From: Ophioderma brevispina
Taxonomy: Eukaryota; Echinodermata; Ophiuroidea; Amphilepidida; Ophiodermatidae
Reading direction: 5' to 3'
Length of the DNA stretch: 64,000 nucleotides
Assembly (NCBI GenBank): GCA_023653785.1
Contig: JAMKCH010057007.1
Coordinates: 28,818 to 92,817, forward strand
The stretch's first letter is position 1; the number at the start of each line of letters is the position of its first letter. A program made the translations under genes and the position numbers. Positions 10,825 through 22,639 of the stretch are shown here, piece after piece. Under the pieces are notes generated by a model. The model searched no databases and was not told the DNA's origin. It saw only the letters and a program-made list of their open reading frames with translations.

Positions 10825-11050
10825 TGTGTAGAATAAGAATCTCCCAGGTGCCACCTGGGCATCCTTCAGCATTTTGAAAAATCCAAGATGGCGTCGCCAT
10901 AAATGATAATTATCTATTCAACCCTATATTATCAAACTAAGGAGTTACTAGATATACTATAGGATCCAATGAACAAGTGTATGGCACTTGTAACAGTAAG
11001 TATACTTCAAATTCAAAATGAAGCCAATCCAATAATTTTAAAATATGCCA
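10825..11050 (-). repeat. Dispersed repeat, minus copy of an inverted pair
   Basis: This is the reverse-complement partner of 1165-1400, with the shared blocks CCAAGATGGCGTCGC, ATGATAATTATCTATTC and ACTTCAAATTCAAAATG. It lies inside the 9.8-13.6 kb TIR element, so either the element captured it or the copy at 1.2 kb is a fragment of a related element. Confidence 0.6.
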
Positions 11051-14000
11051 TCTAACAGCAGAAAAATGTAGGTCCATACTCAATTACGGTCAGGCCATAG
11101 TGGACCATGGGCTAACTGACTAACAATAGATTATATAAAATAGCCATCAATCACGTCACGATCATAAGGTTATAAAGTAGTTTATATGTTTAATCACTAT
11201 TACGCGCATGCCCGGATTTGTCTAGCTTACAACGCCATTGTCATAATGCAGTCACCAGGCAATATTATTCACGGTGTGGTTTTTTCAAAGGTCCTCCTGA
11301 ACATTTCAAAACTACGGGATGCCCAAAGTGGATTAATTTGAGTGTGGTTGAAATTGAAGAGGTTAGTGTGAATAAATGAAGGAAAAGTTCGATCTGCCGA
11401 TATTGATTTTTTGAATAAACATTTAATGCGATTAGCATGAGGCTCCGCCCTTGACGAGCATTTTTTTTCAGTGTGTTATAACCGTAGGGAAAATGTCAAG
11501 TTCGAGGTGAAACTGAACGCATGAATAAGAATCGGTTTCTACGAATGTAAAAGCACCAACAAAGAATATTTATTGGGATTTCATTGTAGTAAACGTTACC
11601 CTTTGATTATAAAGTAGGTTGATTGAATAATTCAAAGCGAGCCGGTTAGGGAGAGAGCATTGATTGGAGAAAGATAGGATAAGGACCTAGCCTAGTGTAT
11701 TCGACAGGATAATCGCGCGCGACCGTATGGGTCAGGAACGGCAGCACGAGAGCGGGAGGCTCGAGGAGGCGCCGCCACTGACATACGTAAGTGCGATTTA
11801 TCCCTGCGATTGCACTGAGGCGTGGTGGTCCGTTATCCGTCATTATACTTGAGGAAAAACAATTGAGCATAAAATCATTACATTAAAGTAAGAATGGAAA
11901 GGAATTATCGAAATTGTAGGGTGGTAGTTGTTAAAATAAATTAAAAACTTCTTATACTCCCACATGTCCAAAGTTATACACTATAAATAGTGCCAAAAAG
12001 ACGTTGACGCAATTCATGTGATTAGTTTGTTTGAAAAATATCTGGAAGATGCGAGAAAAATCCGACTCTCTAAGACGCTTAGAGTGGCTACTTTCTCGCA
12101 CCTCCCTGGCAGTTCAAAAAAACAAACCCATTAGTGATGAACGCGTCAATGAAATTGAAAGAAAAAGAAGATTAGACTTCGCCTTCCCTTACTTTTCCCA
12201 AAACAAACCCATCAGTGGACGATTTGCATATAAAGCATATGAATTTTATTATACCAAAATCCAATGACCACTTGTTAGATGTTTTAAGACCAACGCAGAC
12301 ATGTGTCTGTACAAAAATGACTGGTTTCTTTTTGAAAACGATTTTTATTTGTGATTTTGGGTTTCTTGAAGTACACTTAATTCTCATGGGCATACATTAT
12401 ATGCAACCATCGAATAGTCCATGTCTCTACCTCCGGTTTTGGTAGTGATGACATAACAGTGACCCAGTTTGTACGCACGCGTCAATGTATGCATCTTTGT
12501 GCGCGGTGTAAAAACGCAGTCGCCTTTAAAAGCCAGCGCGTTGTGTAAACCCTGGTGGTGCGCCCATCAAATTCTCGCGCTGACGTCACGGACAGAGGTA
12601 GGGAAAGTTCAGTTATAGGCAGCTCAACTTTCTTGAAACAGGCTTCTCATTTTGACAACTATAAAATTAAGGGAATTTTATATTTAAGATCAATATTTAA
12701 TGTCCAAAAGTATCGTCCTCTTGAGACGACAAAAAAGCTTGGTCTCGGGCATTAAGATATACGCGTTTCGAAAGGAAACAGTACACAAAATCACATTATT
12801 TGGAATGGTTCTGCGCATGATATTAAACTAATACTTTAAACGAGAAACCCAATATTTTTTTCAACACAATAATTTAAGTTAGGGGATGTGACACCAGAGA
12901 GTGTAGAATACTAAGTCGTAGAGGTAATATACGATGCAGGCATGTTGTTACTGATATGAGCAGTTAAGTCGATATCAAATGATTGACGGTATTCTAGTAG
13001 CTAACAGGACTTGTGACTTGTGGTGACCGCGGGATTATTGATGACCCGGCATTATCGACAGAGCCCAGTGCCATTCGTGCAAATAATGGCACGCTTGATG
13101 AAAACATAGATAATCTAACACGAGAAGTATATTAATCCTAGACAATACAGTAGGAGTTGTGTGCGGCAGCTGTACAGTCCGTGTACGGTGAAAATTGAAG
13201 ATGTCCGAATCAGTAATGATGTAATGATTAATCCACGATTGGCGAAAGTTTATATAGACTGAGGGCGAATTGAAACAACAGAGGAGTGCGGTGTTTCGTC
13301 ATTAGTGGGAGGAGGGAATTTAAAAAAGGGGGGGGGGGGTTAAGGTGGAGGTAGGTGGTTAATAGATAGGGACGGGAGGAAACGTTGTTCTTAAATCGCG
13401 GAGGATGTTGCTCGTTAGCGCAGCTTGACTAGGGTCTATACTGAAAAATATGTGGGGTTGCGTCTTGGTTCTTTGTTTTTCGTTCTGTTGGGGTCTGAGT
13501 CTTTTTTTGTTGTTTGAAATTTAGGGGGTTCGATCAAACCCCCCTGGCTACGGGCCTGCAAGGTAACAATCGATGAAACACCAGTCCTACCTTTCTGTTA
13601 TAATAATACATTATATTCATATAAGACAACAAGTAAAAAGCGCCAACTATCTATCATTGTTATCCGTGAAATCGATGTTGTCATTTTAGATTTCACCGGC
13701 TTCAATTATGATTTGCAGTTTTGTTGGTTTTGATGAGAGAAGTTAAAGAAATGATGCGTCGGCCTGATCGCTCCGCTGCAGGACTTTGGAAAGCGGTCCC
13801 GGTAACGTTATGATTTTGATTTTGATAAAAGAACGTCTTTGGTTTTAAATGTGTGGTCTCATGTCATTGTCCTGAATATTTGGAAAGCATCAAAACAAGA
13901 CCATCCACTTCAAAAAAATAAAAAAGAAAAAATGTAAGAAATGCACCCTAATACATAAACATCTGAACTATTCATTATCTTCGGCATTATATTAATTCAC

Positions 14001-14561
14001 CCCATATCAGTTTAGACAAGAAACGCGTGATAGTCTGTAATTTACACTGTAATAGTATCAATTGATTAATTATGCTTTTAAAATTAATTATTCCTCAAAC
14101 TTGGTACCGAAGGTCTGAATCACCTGTATACACTTATCAGCTATATCTACGGAATTGGATTTCAGCAAAAAAATAAGTAGGTTAAAGCTTGAATGAAATT
14201 AGTCTTTAGTACCCAAATACCTAATTACTATATTATACGACTCAATTCCAATTGGAAAATGTGGCTTTTGCCCGGGATGCTTTAGATTTGGTTACCACAG
14301 GATATTTTAACATTAAATTACACTGTAAAAAGAAAAACATAGACCTTGACGTACCCCCCGGCTCGTTAAGCGTTTAAGTGTTGTCTACAAAAGTAGTCAT
14401 TTTTAACACAGTTATTAACAAAAAAAGCTCCCCATGAATTACAATTAGATATGATTAATCTTTCACACGAAAAGAAAGAAAAATGTGCAAGTCCCCAAAA
14501 AGTCCCTCAGCTTTGTAGACTACCCTGCTTCTTTGAGGATTGATTCGACGATTTCAAATGT

Positions 14562-15105
14562 GTAAAGTGGCTGTGTGTGCACATTTCAAAAATCTGCAAT
14601 TTCTTCAATTTCTCTCAAATGATGGTCTAGGCCATTGGGAAGACAGATGATACATTTACAAATAAAAATAAACAAAATCAAAAACAGATTTGCGGACGTT
14701 ATTAAGAGGTTAAAGACATCCAGGTAATTTTAGGTAACTTTTAGTTTTACCATAAATTAATCAACAATTGTATATACTACACATACACTCGTACTACCCC
14801 CCCCCCATTGATATTATTAAAAACCACAAAGGGTCACAGACCGGTCAAAACAGTGTGCATGCCGTCGGAAACATGCATACGGCGTGCGTTTCTTGTGTTT
14901 TATGAACGCAATTTCCGTCATATGCTGAATTAATGTGCGGCGACATTAATTATAAAATCGTTTCTGTTACCCCTAAGGACGCTGATTTGGTCTAGTCATT
15001 TTCAGGTGAGGGCTAATGGATATAAAAGCTTACAAACCAGCAAACAAGATCGATTTTGAAAATTCTTGGGGGCGCACTATTTACAAAATGGCCATGTCTC
15101 TTTAA
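14562..15105 (-). mobile_element. TTAA-ended MITE, family 1, copy B
   Basis: Left end TAAAGTGGCTG is degraded; right end is CCATGTCTCTTTAA. In the minus orientation it shares GTGCGCCCCC near one end, a GCCGTATGCATGTTTCC block and CAATGGCCTAGACCATCATT with copies A, C and D. It is inside duplicated copy 1 and corresponds to copy C. It has no coding capacity. Confidence 0.75.
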
Positions 15106-15419
15106 AGAGCCACTAGCACAAATGATGGGAGTCATCTGTGCAAAAAGCCTTCGGTAACATACAGAAAAAATCTCCGAGATGGTCGTTAAGGCTAGCACAA
15201 TCTCCCCATCTTCAGGATGCTTACAGGCAGCCGTCAGGTCTGTGGCTCTGCCCGGGTCAATATAGATGTCAGGCATTTGTGGTATTGTGGAGTGAAGAAA
15301 GTGTCATTGGTTATTCAGATTTTCCTGGGTGAAAACAACATGGTAATTAGGGAATAAGCTTTGGTTGTGCATGTTCAGAAACAAGACATATTTGCTTTAG
15401 TTGGTAATACGAAAGAGTC

Positions 15420-15923
15420 GACTCATGAACAACGCGAACTGACGCCTACAGGAAGCACAACCCTTCCTGGTGTCACAATCAGCAACACGTCATCATGGGC
15501 ACAGTACGTCTCAGAAATTGCCAAGAAAAAGGGCCAACTTTCCTCGATCGTGGCAGGAAGATTTTGCCACATCAAAGACACATTGCCATCTAACAAGCTT
15601 AAATCCGTCCTCTTACGGAACATGCCTTCCATCTGGAAATGTTGAGGAACACATACTGAAGTTACTGGATAATGTGAAAAACAAAACTCCGACTCTAGGA
15701 CTGATAGGCCTAAGCCGGTGTGTGGCAGGAGATATAGTCTCCGGACTCATAGTTTCCACAACTACAACGAAAAACAAAGAGGCACTCGATTAATTCAATA
15801 GGTCTACATTGCGTCCGCTTAAAATTCAAGACGTCCGAGATTTCCCCCAGGTATTGTGGCCATCCAGAGAGACTGGACGCTTGGAAAAAGGTTTACCAAA
15901 AGCAGACCGGATCACTGAATTGA
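15420..15923 (+). pseudogene. Decayed reverse-transcriptase C-terminal fragment (duplicate copy 1)
   Basis: A short series of frames resembles the region after the catalytic core of non-LTR reverse transcriptases. One frame reads LPGVTISNTSSWAQYVSEIA, comparable to the family pattern 'yLGV.i...l.W..hi..i..ka', followed in another frame by a KTHCHL segment where the family has a helix leading to Y..YVRP.LEY. Frames change several times and no catalytic YADD block is preserved nearby. The equivalent at 18455-18968 keeps AIYKAYIRPLTEHAPSIWN, a much better match. It is a dead 5'-truncated element. Confidence 0.55.
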
Positions 15924-16059
15924 TTATAAAATGGTATAAGTGAAGGGTGATAGAGGATCATAAAAATGCTACCGGACCAGATATTTCTTTATTTCCGATA
16001 TTGTACTTTCATCGGTTGGTTGTAAAGGAAAAATCTGAAATAAAAAATGGGGGTCACTT
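15924..16059. other. Spacer between the duplicated segments
   Basis: About 136 bases without a counterpart in the other copy separate the two 2.9-kb repeats. It has no features. It makes a simple head-to-tail duplication with adjoining breakpoints unlikely and helps define the breakpoints. Confidence 0.6.
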
Positions 16060-17627
16060 GATATTGAGCAGTAAGTCGATATCAAATGATTGACGGTATT
16101 TCTAGTAGCTAACAGGAGTTGTGACTTGTGGTGACCCGCGTGCATTATCTGATGACCCGTGCATTATCTGACAGAGCCCAGTGCATTCGTGAAAAATAAT
16201 GCACGCTGAAAACAATAGATAATCTAACACGAGAAGTATATTAATGCATAGACAATACGTAGGAGGTTGTGTGTGGCAGCTGTACGTCCGTGTACGCGTG
16301 AATGGAAGATGTCCGATCAGTAATTCCAATGATTAATCCACTGATTGGACGAAAGTTTATATCGACTGAGGGCGAATTGATAACACCAGAGTGCGGTGTC
16401 GTCATAGTGGGAGGAGGAATTTTAAAAAATGGGGGGATAATAGGAGGACGGGAGGAAAAGTTGTTCTAAATTCGCGGATGTTGCTCGTAGCACAGCTTGA
16501 ATAGGTCTACTGATAAAATATGTGGGGTGCGTCGTTGTTTCTTTGTTTTTCGTTCTTGTTTTGGTGTCTTGAGTCTTTTTTGTTGTTGAAATTTTAGGGG
16601 GTTCGATCGAACCCCTCGAACCCCCCCTGGCTACGGGCCTGCAAGTAACAATCGATGAAACACCAGTTCCTTTCTGTATAATAATTACATTTATATTCCT
16701 ATTAAGACAATAAATTAACAGCGCCAACTATCTATCAGTGTTATCAGTGAAATCGATGTTTTCATTTTAGATTTCAGGCTTCAATTATGATGCAGTTTCT
16801 GTTGGTTTTGATGAGAGAAGTTAAAGGAATAATGCGTATGCCTGATCGCTTCCTTCTGCAGACATTTGGAAATGCGGTAACGTTATGATTTTTGATTTTG
16901 ATAAAAGAACTGTCTTTGGTTTTAAATGTGTGGTCTCATGTCATTGTCCTGAAAATATTTGTAAAGCCTGAAACAAGACATCCACTTCAAAAAATAAAAA
17001 GATAAATATGTAAGAAATGCACCATAATACATAACATTGAACTATTCATTATCTTCGACATTATATTAATTCACCATATCAGTTTAGACAAGAAACGCGT
17101 GATAGTCTGTAATTACCCTTTAATTAGTATCATTGATTACTTACTGCATTTTAAAATTAATGTATTCCATACAAACTTTGTTACCAAGTTCTGAATCACC
17201 TTCTACACTTTATCAGCTATATCTACGGAATTGGATTTCAGCAAAAAACTAAGTAGGTTAAAGCTGAAATTAGTCTTTAGTACCAAATACCTAATTACTA
17301 TTATATTACTATCTCACTTTCCAATTGAAAATGTTGTTCTTTGCCAGGGATTTGCTTTATGATTTGGTTACCACAGGAGTATTTAACATTAAACTACACT
17401 GAAAAAGATAAAAATTAGATCTTGACGTACCCAGGCTCGTTAAGCGTTAAGTGTTGTCTAAAAGTAGTTCATTTTTAACACAGTTAAACAAAAAAGCTCC
17501 CCATGACATTACAATTAGATATGATTAATCTTTCCGAAAAGAAAAGAAAAATGTGCAAGTCCCCACAAAGTCCCTCAGCTTTGAGACTACCCTTCTTCTT
17601 TGCTGATGATTCGACGCTTCACATTGA

Positions 17628-18152
17628 TTAAAGTGGCACTGGCACATTTTCACAAAATATGAAATTTCTTCAATTTTCTCTCAAATGATAGTCTAGGCCA
17701 TTGGAAGAATAGAGATACATTTTACACATAAAAATAACATACTCAAAAACAGATTGGGACGTTAAGACGTTAAAGACATCCAGGTAATTTGCAGGCTAAC
17801 TTTTCCATAACTTTAATCAACAAATGTGTATATTACATGAACATCATATACTCGTACTCATTGATATTAAAACCACAAAGGTCACAGACCGGTGAAACCT
17901 GGTGCATGCCGTTGGAAACATGCATACGGCGTGCGTTTTCTTGTGTTAAACGCCATTTCCGTCATCTGCTGAATTAATGTCGCCGGCGACATTAATTATA
18001 AATCGTTCTGTTTACCCATAAGGACGCTGATTTGGTCTTAGTCATTTCAGGTGAGGGCTAATGTATATAAAAGCTTTACAACCATGCAAAAATATCGATT
18101 TTGAACAATCTTGAGGGCGCACTATTTTACAAATGTGCCAGTGTCTCTTTAA
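17628..18152 (-). mobile_element. TTAA-ended MITE, family 1, copy C
   Basis: This is the best-preserved copy: left end TTAAAGTGGCACTGGCACAT, right end ATGTGCCAGTGTCTCTTTAA, so the terminal inverted repeats are about 20 bases and carry TTAA at both edges. The interior holds the GCCGTTGGAAACATGCATAC block and the TAGTCTAGGCCATT block of the family. It lies inside duplicated copy 2 and is 525 bases long, nearly the length of copy A. Confidence 0.85.
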
Positions 18153-18454
18153 GAGCACTAGCACAAATGATGGAGTCCTCTGTGCAGAAAGCCTTCTGTA
18201 ACATCAGAAATCTCCTAGAGATGGTCGTTAAGGCTAGCACAATCTCCCCCATCTTCAGGATGCTTACAGGCAGCCGTCAGGTCCTGTGGCTCTGCCCGGG
18301 TCAATATAGATGTCAGGCATTTGTGGTATTGTGGATGTGAGAATGTTGTCATGGTATTCAGATTTTCCTGGGTGAAAACAAATTGGTAATTAAGGGAATC
18401 AGCTTTTTGTGCATTTTCAGAAACAAGCCATATTTTGATTTTAGTTGGTAATAC

Positions 18455-18968
18455 CAAAGAGTCGACTTCATGAACAACGAACTGAAGCCTACAGGAAGCA
18501 CAACCCTTCCTGGTGTCACAATCAGCAACACGTCATCATGGGCACAGTACGTCTCAGAAATTGCCAAGAAAAATGGCCAAACATTCTAGATCGTGTCAGG
18601 AATCTTTTGCCACATCAAGCACACATTGCCATCTACAAGGCTTACATCCGTCCTCTTACGGAACATGCCCCTTCCATCTGGAATGTTGTAGGCACCACAT
18701 AACTGAAGTTACTTGATATATTGCTGAAAAACAAACACTCCGACTCTTTAGGACTGATAGGCCTAAGCCGGTGTGGCAGGAGATATAGTCCTCCGGACTC
18801 ATAGTCCACCTACAACGAAAACAAATAGGCCACTCGATTCAATTTAATGCAGTCTACATTGCGTCCGCTTAAAATTCAAGATGTACGCAGATTTCCCCCA
18901 GGTATTGTGGCCATCCAGAGAGACTGGACGCTTGAATTGTTTACCAAAGAGACTGGATCCTGAATTGT
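18455..18968 (+). pseudogene. Decayed reverse-transcriptase C-terminal fragment (duplicate copy 2)
   Basis: One frame contains AHIAIYKAYIRPLTEHAPSI followed by W, a recognisable form of the non-LTR reverse-transcriptase tail ('l...yk.yIRP.lEyas.vW'). An upstream frame gives WAQYVSEIAKK. Stop codons and frame changes break it. It lies on the plus strand after the MITE. Part of the following sequence (18770-18850) also resembles the ACCGGT-joined repeat unit (GACTCATAGTCCAC, then CACTCGATTCA), so the two may share an ancestor. Confidence 0.6.
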
Positions 18969-19961
18969 GTAATGGCTATTAATTTAAGGCACCTTGATGC
19001 CCCATTACTCAACAGAAGTATGCTTTTTACCAAGATCTTTGGACATCATTCAAGCCTCTCTCGTTTATTACTCAAGTTTTACTCTTTCCATCCTCATTAT
19101 TTCAAAAGCATATCACGAATAAGTGATTGTGTTATCGACATCATGTATCTTCTAAATCACCAGAGTATCTCGCGAGCCTGCAACAGATACACCTTGAATC
19201 AACTGCCGCACTCTTTTTTAACTATCTTAAAAGGGCCCGATGGGGGCATCAAAAGATGAAAAACGACCCAATACTTGGCAATAGTCACAAAGCACAAAAA
19301 GAAGCAAAACGCCATACAACGAACAATAAATAGAACAACGCAAACAACCATGATTTATCAAGTCGTCTTCAGTAGGGAGGGTTATGGAGTGCGTAATCGT
19401 GGGAACCAATCAACGGGATGTAGTCATGTTTATCATTTAGTAGACATGAATGGGGAATGCTGATTGGTTAATCAGAGTAATTTTTCATTACTCACTGGAT
19501 ATGAGCCCGTATTACGTAATGCTTACACCAAGTATCAAGTCCCTACTTTACATGCATTAAAATATATAGATGTAATGATCTTGCGCATCTGTGGAAGAGA
19601 CTGTTTTGGTCAAGCCTCCTCTGAAGAGCACAATCCAAAATGGCCTTTTTTGTTCCACACATTGGTGTGACTGCTGCTGGCAATCTCAAACAAAATATTT
19701 CTACTTGACACATTTTTCTTATGTTCTTCATGTACAAAAACATTTTTAAAGTTCCACTGTATGTTTTAGAGGACTAGTGACCAATGTGATGTCTGTCAAA
19801 GATGTAAGTTAGGGCTTTTCCTCTAGCCTACTACAGTGGCACACTGCATGGCTGCAGACTTGTAAACTGTAAAATGTAAACTGGTTAGTTATTGTGAAAA
19901 AGGACGGGTATTTTGTTACTCAACATCTGGCTATAACAATGGCTCCGCATACCGGGCCCAT
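18969..19961. other. Gene-free stretch
   Basis: AT-rich sequence with overlapping short open frames on both strands and no recognisable product or repeat. It separates the 2.9-kb duplication from the next direct repeat. Confidence 0.4.
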
Positions 19962-19962
19962 T

Positions 19963-20310
19963 GTAATATCTTTAGTTAATGGTTTGCTGAAGTCTATACA
20001 TATCCATTGGTCACTGATATTATGAAAGAGAAATTGGTGTGACATTTTATTCATTTTTAAGAAAATGTGCAAGTTTTATTTGGGGCAATAGACGGTTATG
20101 TCATGTTAATAATTTATCAATAATTTTACACCGGATTTTGTCTTATCCCTTTGAATGGACTACCGAATTTGTTATGCAGCTTGTTATCTGGTCTACGTCC
20201 CATAGTCTAATAGCAGGACTTCGATGACTGAGTTTATGTTGCTGTGCAGTTAGTTCCAACTTGTTGATTTGTACTTCGTAGGCCTCTGTAGAGACAAGCC
20301 TTATCTACTA
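19963..20310 (+). repeat. ~348-bp direct repeat flanking a poly(A)-ended insert, copy 1
   Basis: Begins GTAATATCTTTAGTTAATGG and is repeated at 20669-21015 in the same orientation at high identity, again with mostly small indels (TCATGTTAATAATTTATC versus TCAGTTAATAATTAATC). No coding frame survives in both copies. Copies are separated by 358 bases ending in 22 A residues. Confidence 0.88.
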
Positions 20311-20668
20311 CTGTCTGTTCAATTAACTTGGATGTCTGGTTTTTATTAATTATTTCAAAAAATACGCATGTTCGAAATAAATCACGAAAAGAAAGTTGTT
20401 GGGTATCTTTGGACCTAAGACGTTTTTTACATGACAAAAGGAATGGCGCGTTTGAAACCTTCAAATACAATACAATACAAACGGCATTTGATATAGCGCC
20501 TTCTCAAAACAAGGTCAAAGCGCTTTACAAAATAGAGAGTAATTACTATTTAGCCTAAAACATGGTTCATCTTTTACAATACCTGTTGTATTACTATGAG
20601 ATAAGTACTTAACATCAAACTATAAAATAAAAGAAAACAGCTGCATAAAAAAAAAAAAAAAAAAAAAA
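20311..20668 (+). mobile_element. SINE-like insert with poly(A) tail
   Basis: The segment between two direct repeats ends in A(22) at 20647-20668. It contains CATTTGATATAGCGCCTT, then AAGGTCAAAGCGCTTTACAA. That pair of blocks resembles a dispersed element tail I recall from many metazoan genomes; this is memory, not a search. No pol III A or B box is convincing, so the 5' head may be missing. The poly(A) abuts the second direct repeat exactly. Confidence 0.5.
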
Positions 20669-21015
20669 GTAATATCTTTAGTTAATGGTTTGCTGAAGTC
20701 TATACATATCCATTGGTCACTGATATTATGAAAGAGAAATTGGTGTGACATTTTATTCATTTTTAAGAAAAATGTGCAAGTTTTATTTGGGGCAATAGAC
20801 GGTTATGTCAGTTAATAATTAATCAAATTTACACCGGATTTTGTCTTATCCCTTTGCATGGACCACGGAATTTGTTATGCAGCTTGTATTTCTGGTCTAA
20901 GTCCCATCGTCTCATAGCAGGACTTCGATGACTGAGGTTATGTTGCTGTGCAGTTAGTTCCAACTTGTGATTTGTACGTCGTAGGCCTTGTAGAGACAAG
21001 CCTTATCTACTAGGC
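20669..21015 (+). repeat. ~348-bp direct repeat flanking a poly(A)-ended insert, copy 2
   Basis: Second copy, starting at the base after the poly(A) run and diverging from copy 1 near TTATCTACTA. It is far too long for a target-site duplication of a retroposon, so the arrangement needs another explanation such as local duplication or assembly of two alleles. Confidence 0.88.
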
Positions 21016-21236
21016 CTACTGTCACTCTTCTGATCGATTCTGTGGATGTGTTAATCCAGATTTAAAAAAGATTTAATAATTCGACTTAGGCTTCTACTTA
21101 AAATATTCACGTCTACTAATGCTAAATCGTTACCCCCTGTTGTTCTCACGCATACACGCAACAAACAGGGGATAACTATAGTATTCAATACGGAATAAAA
21201 GCGTTATCTCGTGTGTAGCATGCATCCAAGCGGCAT

Positions 21237-22176
21237 CTAAAGGTGCTTGTTCCGATTTATGTGTATTGTGTTCTCTACTTGATAAGAGCCTGGCACTTGC
21301 ACCATACACCCATTCAAGTACCGTGGGAAACAAACTTTGCGGTGTGATGGTAGACGCAATAATGCAAGTTGCAAGCCTATTCAATAGTGTGATAATAGGA
21401 TGGTTAACAGTTAGTCGGCAGGTCACCCAGTACTATTGTTCACACTAAAATTGTTGGACAGGGTCAATTTTAAATGGGCTTTCACAAATACCATAGGCAA
21501 ACGACCTTGCTATTGTCCACATTCCCTGCAACGTCGCAGTTCAAATCGATGAAGCTGGCCCACGTTATAGCAGATGCGAATTCAATTCCTTGATGCCAGT
21601 ATATGTAAGGTTTTACATTTTCAGTGGTCTTCGCTTTCTCAAAAGAAGATGAGTAAACACGTCACAGACTTTTTGTAGCAACAATTCAATTAATGATTTG
21701 GGATGCTTTAAACTTTTGTGGGATTTCTAGAATCAGAGACCACGCTTTTCAAAAACTTTAAAATTCGTGCTTTTAATCGTTTTTTTAACCCCAAACACCA
21801 CTTCAAGTCATTTTACATAACTGATATGTAGTTGACATTCCGCAACAATAAGACATGATTTTATAATGAATTCAGGTATTTTGGACCTAAAATCAGGACA
21901 TTTTCTAGAGCGTTTTCGACCAGATATTGAGGTCACAGCGATTGTATTGTCTTCTTGTGACAAGAAAATAACGCATGTTGGCGTGACTCCTAATTGACTG
22001 GTTAACCACTAAAACGGCGGTTTTTTGTTGATATCTTGGGAATGAATGGATTTGAGGCTCATCAAATTTCAGGACGACAATGAGAAAAATACGGCCTTTC
22101 AGTTGAATATCAAAAGCGGATTACTACTTCCGGTAAATCAGCGGGGTCCCAAAGACGATCGGAACACGCACCTTAA
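21237..22176 (+). mobile_element. TTAA-ended MITE, family 2, copy 1, split by an insertion
   Basis: Left end CTAAAGGTGCTTGTTCCGAT and right end GATCGGAACACGCACCTTAA form the terminal inverted repeats. The left half runs to about 21448 and the right half resumes at about 21995 (GGTTAACCACTAAAACGGCG), so roughly 545 bases of other sequence sit inside. The uninterrupted copy at 28344-28691 shows the native order. There is no coding capacity. Confidence 0.78.
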
Positions 22177-22639
22177 TTCTATTATAGATGATTTTTTGAG
22201 TCTCTGTCAGTTAATTGAAAGTTTTGGGGCGTGTCGATGATTTTCTTGTCATGAGAGGTGTGCTTTATCCCAATTAATACAATAGAAATCGATGTGACGA
22301 TACCGATCAGATTAAGGCCATAATTAAAAAAATATCCTTTCTCACGATGAAAATAATGCAAGGCAAAATGGCCTGAATAAATTCCAAACACCAAACTGAA
22401 TAAACTATGGAGCATACAAAACATAAGAAAATTATACAAATAATTATTACTCACCAAGGATTTTACGTAAATAATGTTGATATCTTGGTCCATCATCTAT
22501 AGTAGATTCACCCATAGTGTCACCTCTAGTACTTTAACGAAGGTATGGGCATTGAATGAGGGGCATGTGCAGTGCGTGGAAAATTAAATCGAGATTAAAT
22601 TCCACGCTAAGTCTAATGAAAACATGTATCGAGAGCCAG
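22177..22639. other. Gene-free stretch
   Basis: A 104-residue open frame on the minus strand (22182-22496) is hydrophobic but has no recognisable motif, splice context or homologous neighbour. Nothing else is seen. Confidence 0.35.

Larger units (their letters stand above)
9812..13558. mobile_element. TIR DNA transposon, non-autonomous, 5-bp target duplication
   Basis: The left end CAGGCCCGTAGCCAG is matched at the right end by CTGGCTACGGGCCTG, and the subterminal sequence GGGGGTTCGATNNAACCCCC sits inside the right end. The left flank ends CAAGT; the equivalent right end at 16641 is followed by CAAGT, and the one at 13558 by CAAGGT, so a CAAGT target duplication is likely. The interior holds five 147-bp tandem units (9887-10620), the minus member of an inverted repeat pair (10825-11050) and AT-rich filler. 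I see no transposase. Five-base duplications occur in several DNA transposon groups, so the superfamily is left open. Confidence 0.75.
12950..15923 (+). repeat. 2.9-kb duplicated segment, copy 1
   Basis: The segment is repeated in direct orientation at 16060-18968, with 136 bases of unrelated sequence between the copies. It spans the right end of the TIR element, its flank, a family-1 MITE and a decayed reverse-transcriptase tail. The copies differ largely by one- to few-base insertions and deletions, copy 1 being longer by about 65 bases. That pattern is more typical of uncorrected long-read consensus than of neutral evolution, so a collapsed or falsely duplicated haplotype is possible. Confidence 0.85.
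16060..18968 (+). repeat. 2.9-kb duplicated segment, copy 2
   Basis: The copy starts at GATATTGAGCAGTAAGTCGA and ends near CTGGATCCTGAATTG. It contains a second right terminus of the TIR element (CTGGCTACGGGCCTG, ending 16641) but no left terminus, so it begins inside that element. The CAAGT flank after 16641 is intact here while copy 1 has CAAGGT. Frames in the retroelement part are longer in this copy, suggesting fewer sequence errors. Confidence 0.85.
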
